Shown: positions 63,162 to 64,000 of the stretch, piece by piece | How positions within the stretch are numbered: the first letter of the stretch is position 1 | Layout of the letters: each line of letters opens with the position of its first letter | Source: Sycon ciliatum | Taxonomy: Eukaryota; Porifera; Calcarea; Leucosolenida; Sycettidae | DNA length: 64,000 bases | Direction: 5' to 3' | NCBI RefSeq assembly: GCF_964019385.1 | Contig: NC_088643.1 | Location: 80,232,999 to 80,296,998 of the forward strand | Translations under genes and position numbers: made by a program | Notes under the pieces: generated by a model | Seen by the model: only the letters and a program-made list of their open reading frames with translations | Databases searched by the model: none | Told to the model about the DNA's origin: nothing

Positions 63162-63731
63162 GTTGGTCAAGTACTAGCTTGGCCAGCTCATCACTTTTTT
63201 TTATACCGTAATGTGTGCAACTGCAGGTTGTTGACTGATTCTAGCGGGAGTCGGTTCTTGGCATGGACAGAACCACACGCTGTGCCCAGTCCTGTGTTAT
63301 AGTACGGGGGCCAGGTGCCCACAATGTTTACTTTCGTTGCAGTTGAGAGCGCACAACTTGTTGAGAGTTTCAACCGGTGTAGAGGGGACCACAAGGTGCT
63401 CAACGATATATTTTTTTACCCTTGAAACGTGATGGAAGGTGCTGAAATTAGCCGTTGAAGTTTAGTGCATGGTAACCATGGCAACTGCATAGCAACAACA
63501 TAGCAACTACTGTTTTCTTGTTTTTAGCCAACAGTAATGTTCTAGAACGATTGAATGACTCAAATCAAGTTAACACGATACGGAATGAAAACCATTGGGT
63601 TATATACAGACTGCAGGAATGCCAGAAAAGAATGTAAAAAAGCATAATACTCTTGCATGTACATTGTCCATGGATGTGTATGTAATGTAGATGCACGTAA
63701 TTGAAACTCAATCTCATGCTATAGTGGCAGT
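63162..63731. other. Mind bomb intron sequence, no exon recognised
   Basis: After the donor at 63162 no further ankyrin coding exon is visible before the window end. Confidence 0.5.
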
Positions 63732-64000
63732 TTATGGTCCCAGATCACTGGCCCTGTTCTGGCAGCTATCTGCAGCGCTGCATCCACAAACGTCAGTGCA
63801 ATGCAAAGACTGTGCTTTGCAGGAGCAGCGGCCTCCGTCACAGCCTGTTTTGCAGCCGCATTTAACAACCTCCATCAGGGCTTTGGGAGCAGGCTCCAGG
63901 GACAACCAGTCAACCTGGAGCTTGCCGTCCACTAGTTTCCACCCGTGGTGAGCAGTGAATGGAGGGGGTATGTCAGGCTGAGCCTCCAGTGACTTCCTCC
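63732..64000 (-). mobile_element. C-terminal CXC (Cys-rich) tail of a transposon-encoded protein, partial
   Basis: Minus-strand frame open from the window edge to 63732. It has P-P-P-F...H-G-W, DGKLQVDWLSL-x-PAP, then VKCGCKTGCDGGRCSCKAQ and CTDVCGC. This H-G-W / D-G / W / CXC cysteine cluster is a tail I recall from many invertebrate mobile-element proteins of unknown class; the same cysteine motif occurs in tesmin-type CXC domains. It is antisense to mind bomb, so it is a nested element remnant and not a mind bomb exon. Confidence 0.6.

Overview
The window is nuclear DNA from an animal, most likely a marine invertebrate; a sponge or other early-branching lineage would fit, but the lineage is inferred and unproven. 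The evidence is four conserved single-copy metazoan genes in many small exons with canonical GT-AG introns, very frequent TG/CA microsatellites and poly(G) runs, and a dense mix of small DNA transposons and retroelements.

Layout. A decayed Ty3/gypsy-like Gag-Pol piece lies at 1-1364 (minus). An Elongator subunit 3 gene (ELP3, plus) runs from 1993 to 16301 in 19 exons. Its largest intron (7743-13173) holds a decayed RAG1-N-terminus-like/Chapaev-type transposase and two adjacent MITEs. Tail-to-tail with ELP3 is a minus-strand TBC1D1/TBC1D4-type RabGAP gene (16785-31054, 21 exons, 1485 codons without a break). One of its introns carries an antisense array of three 226-bp repeats, each with a complete hammerhead self-cleaving ribozyme. 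An intergenic stretch (31055-37317) has an inverted-dimer element with a second hammerhead family and a hAT-like element. The PUM3 (Puf6-type) gene follows on the minus strand (37318-48156, 21 exons, 610 codons) with piggyBac-like and other MITEs in its introns. A repeat-rich spacer (48157-55023) separates it from a plus-strand mind bomb E3 ligase gene (MIB_HERC2, ZZ, MIB_HERC2, REP-type modules and the first ankyrin repeats), which starts at 55024 and runs off the window.

The four host genes have unrelated housekeeping or signalling roles: tRNA wobble-uridine modification, Rab GTPase control, nucleolar RNA binding and Notch-ligand ubiquitination. I see no operon-like link. The unusual content is the repeats. 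Two distinct hammerhead families with very short helix III occur in 226-bp tandem copies, in an inverted dimer, in a solitary 203-bp copy flanked by an 8-bp target duplication, and in a compound foldback copy. They look like retrozymes or non-autonomous Penelope-like retroposons. All functional calls are from reading the sequence and remembered family features; no search was run.
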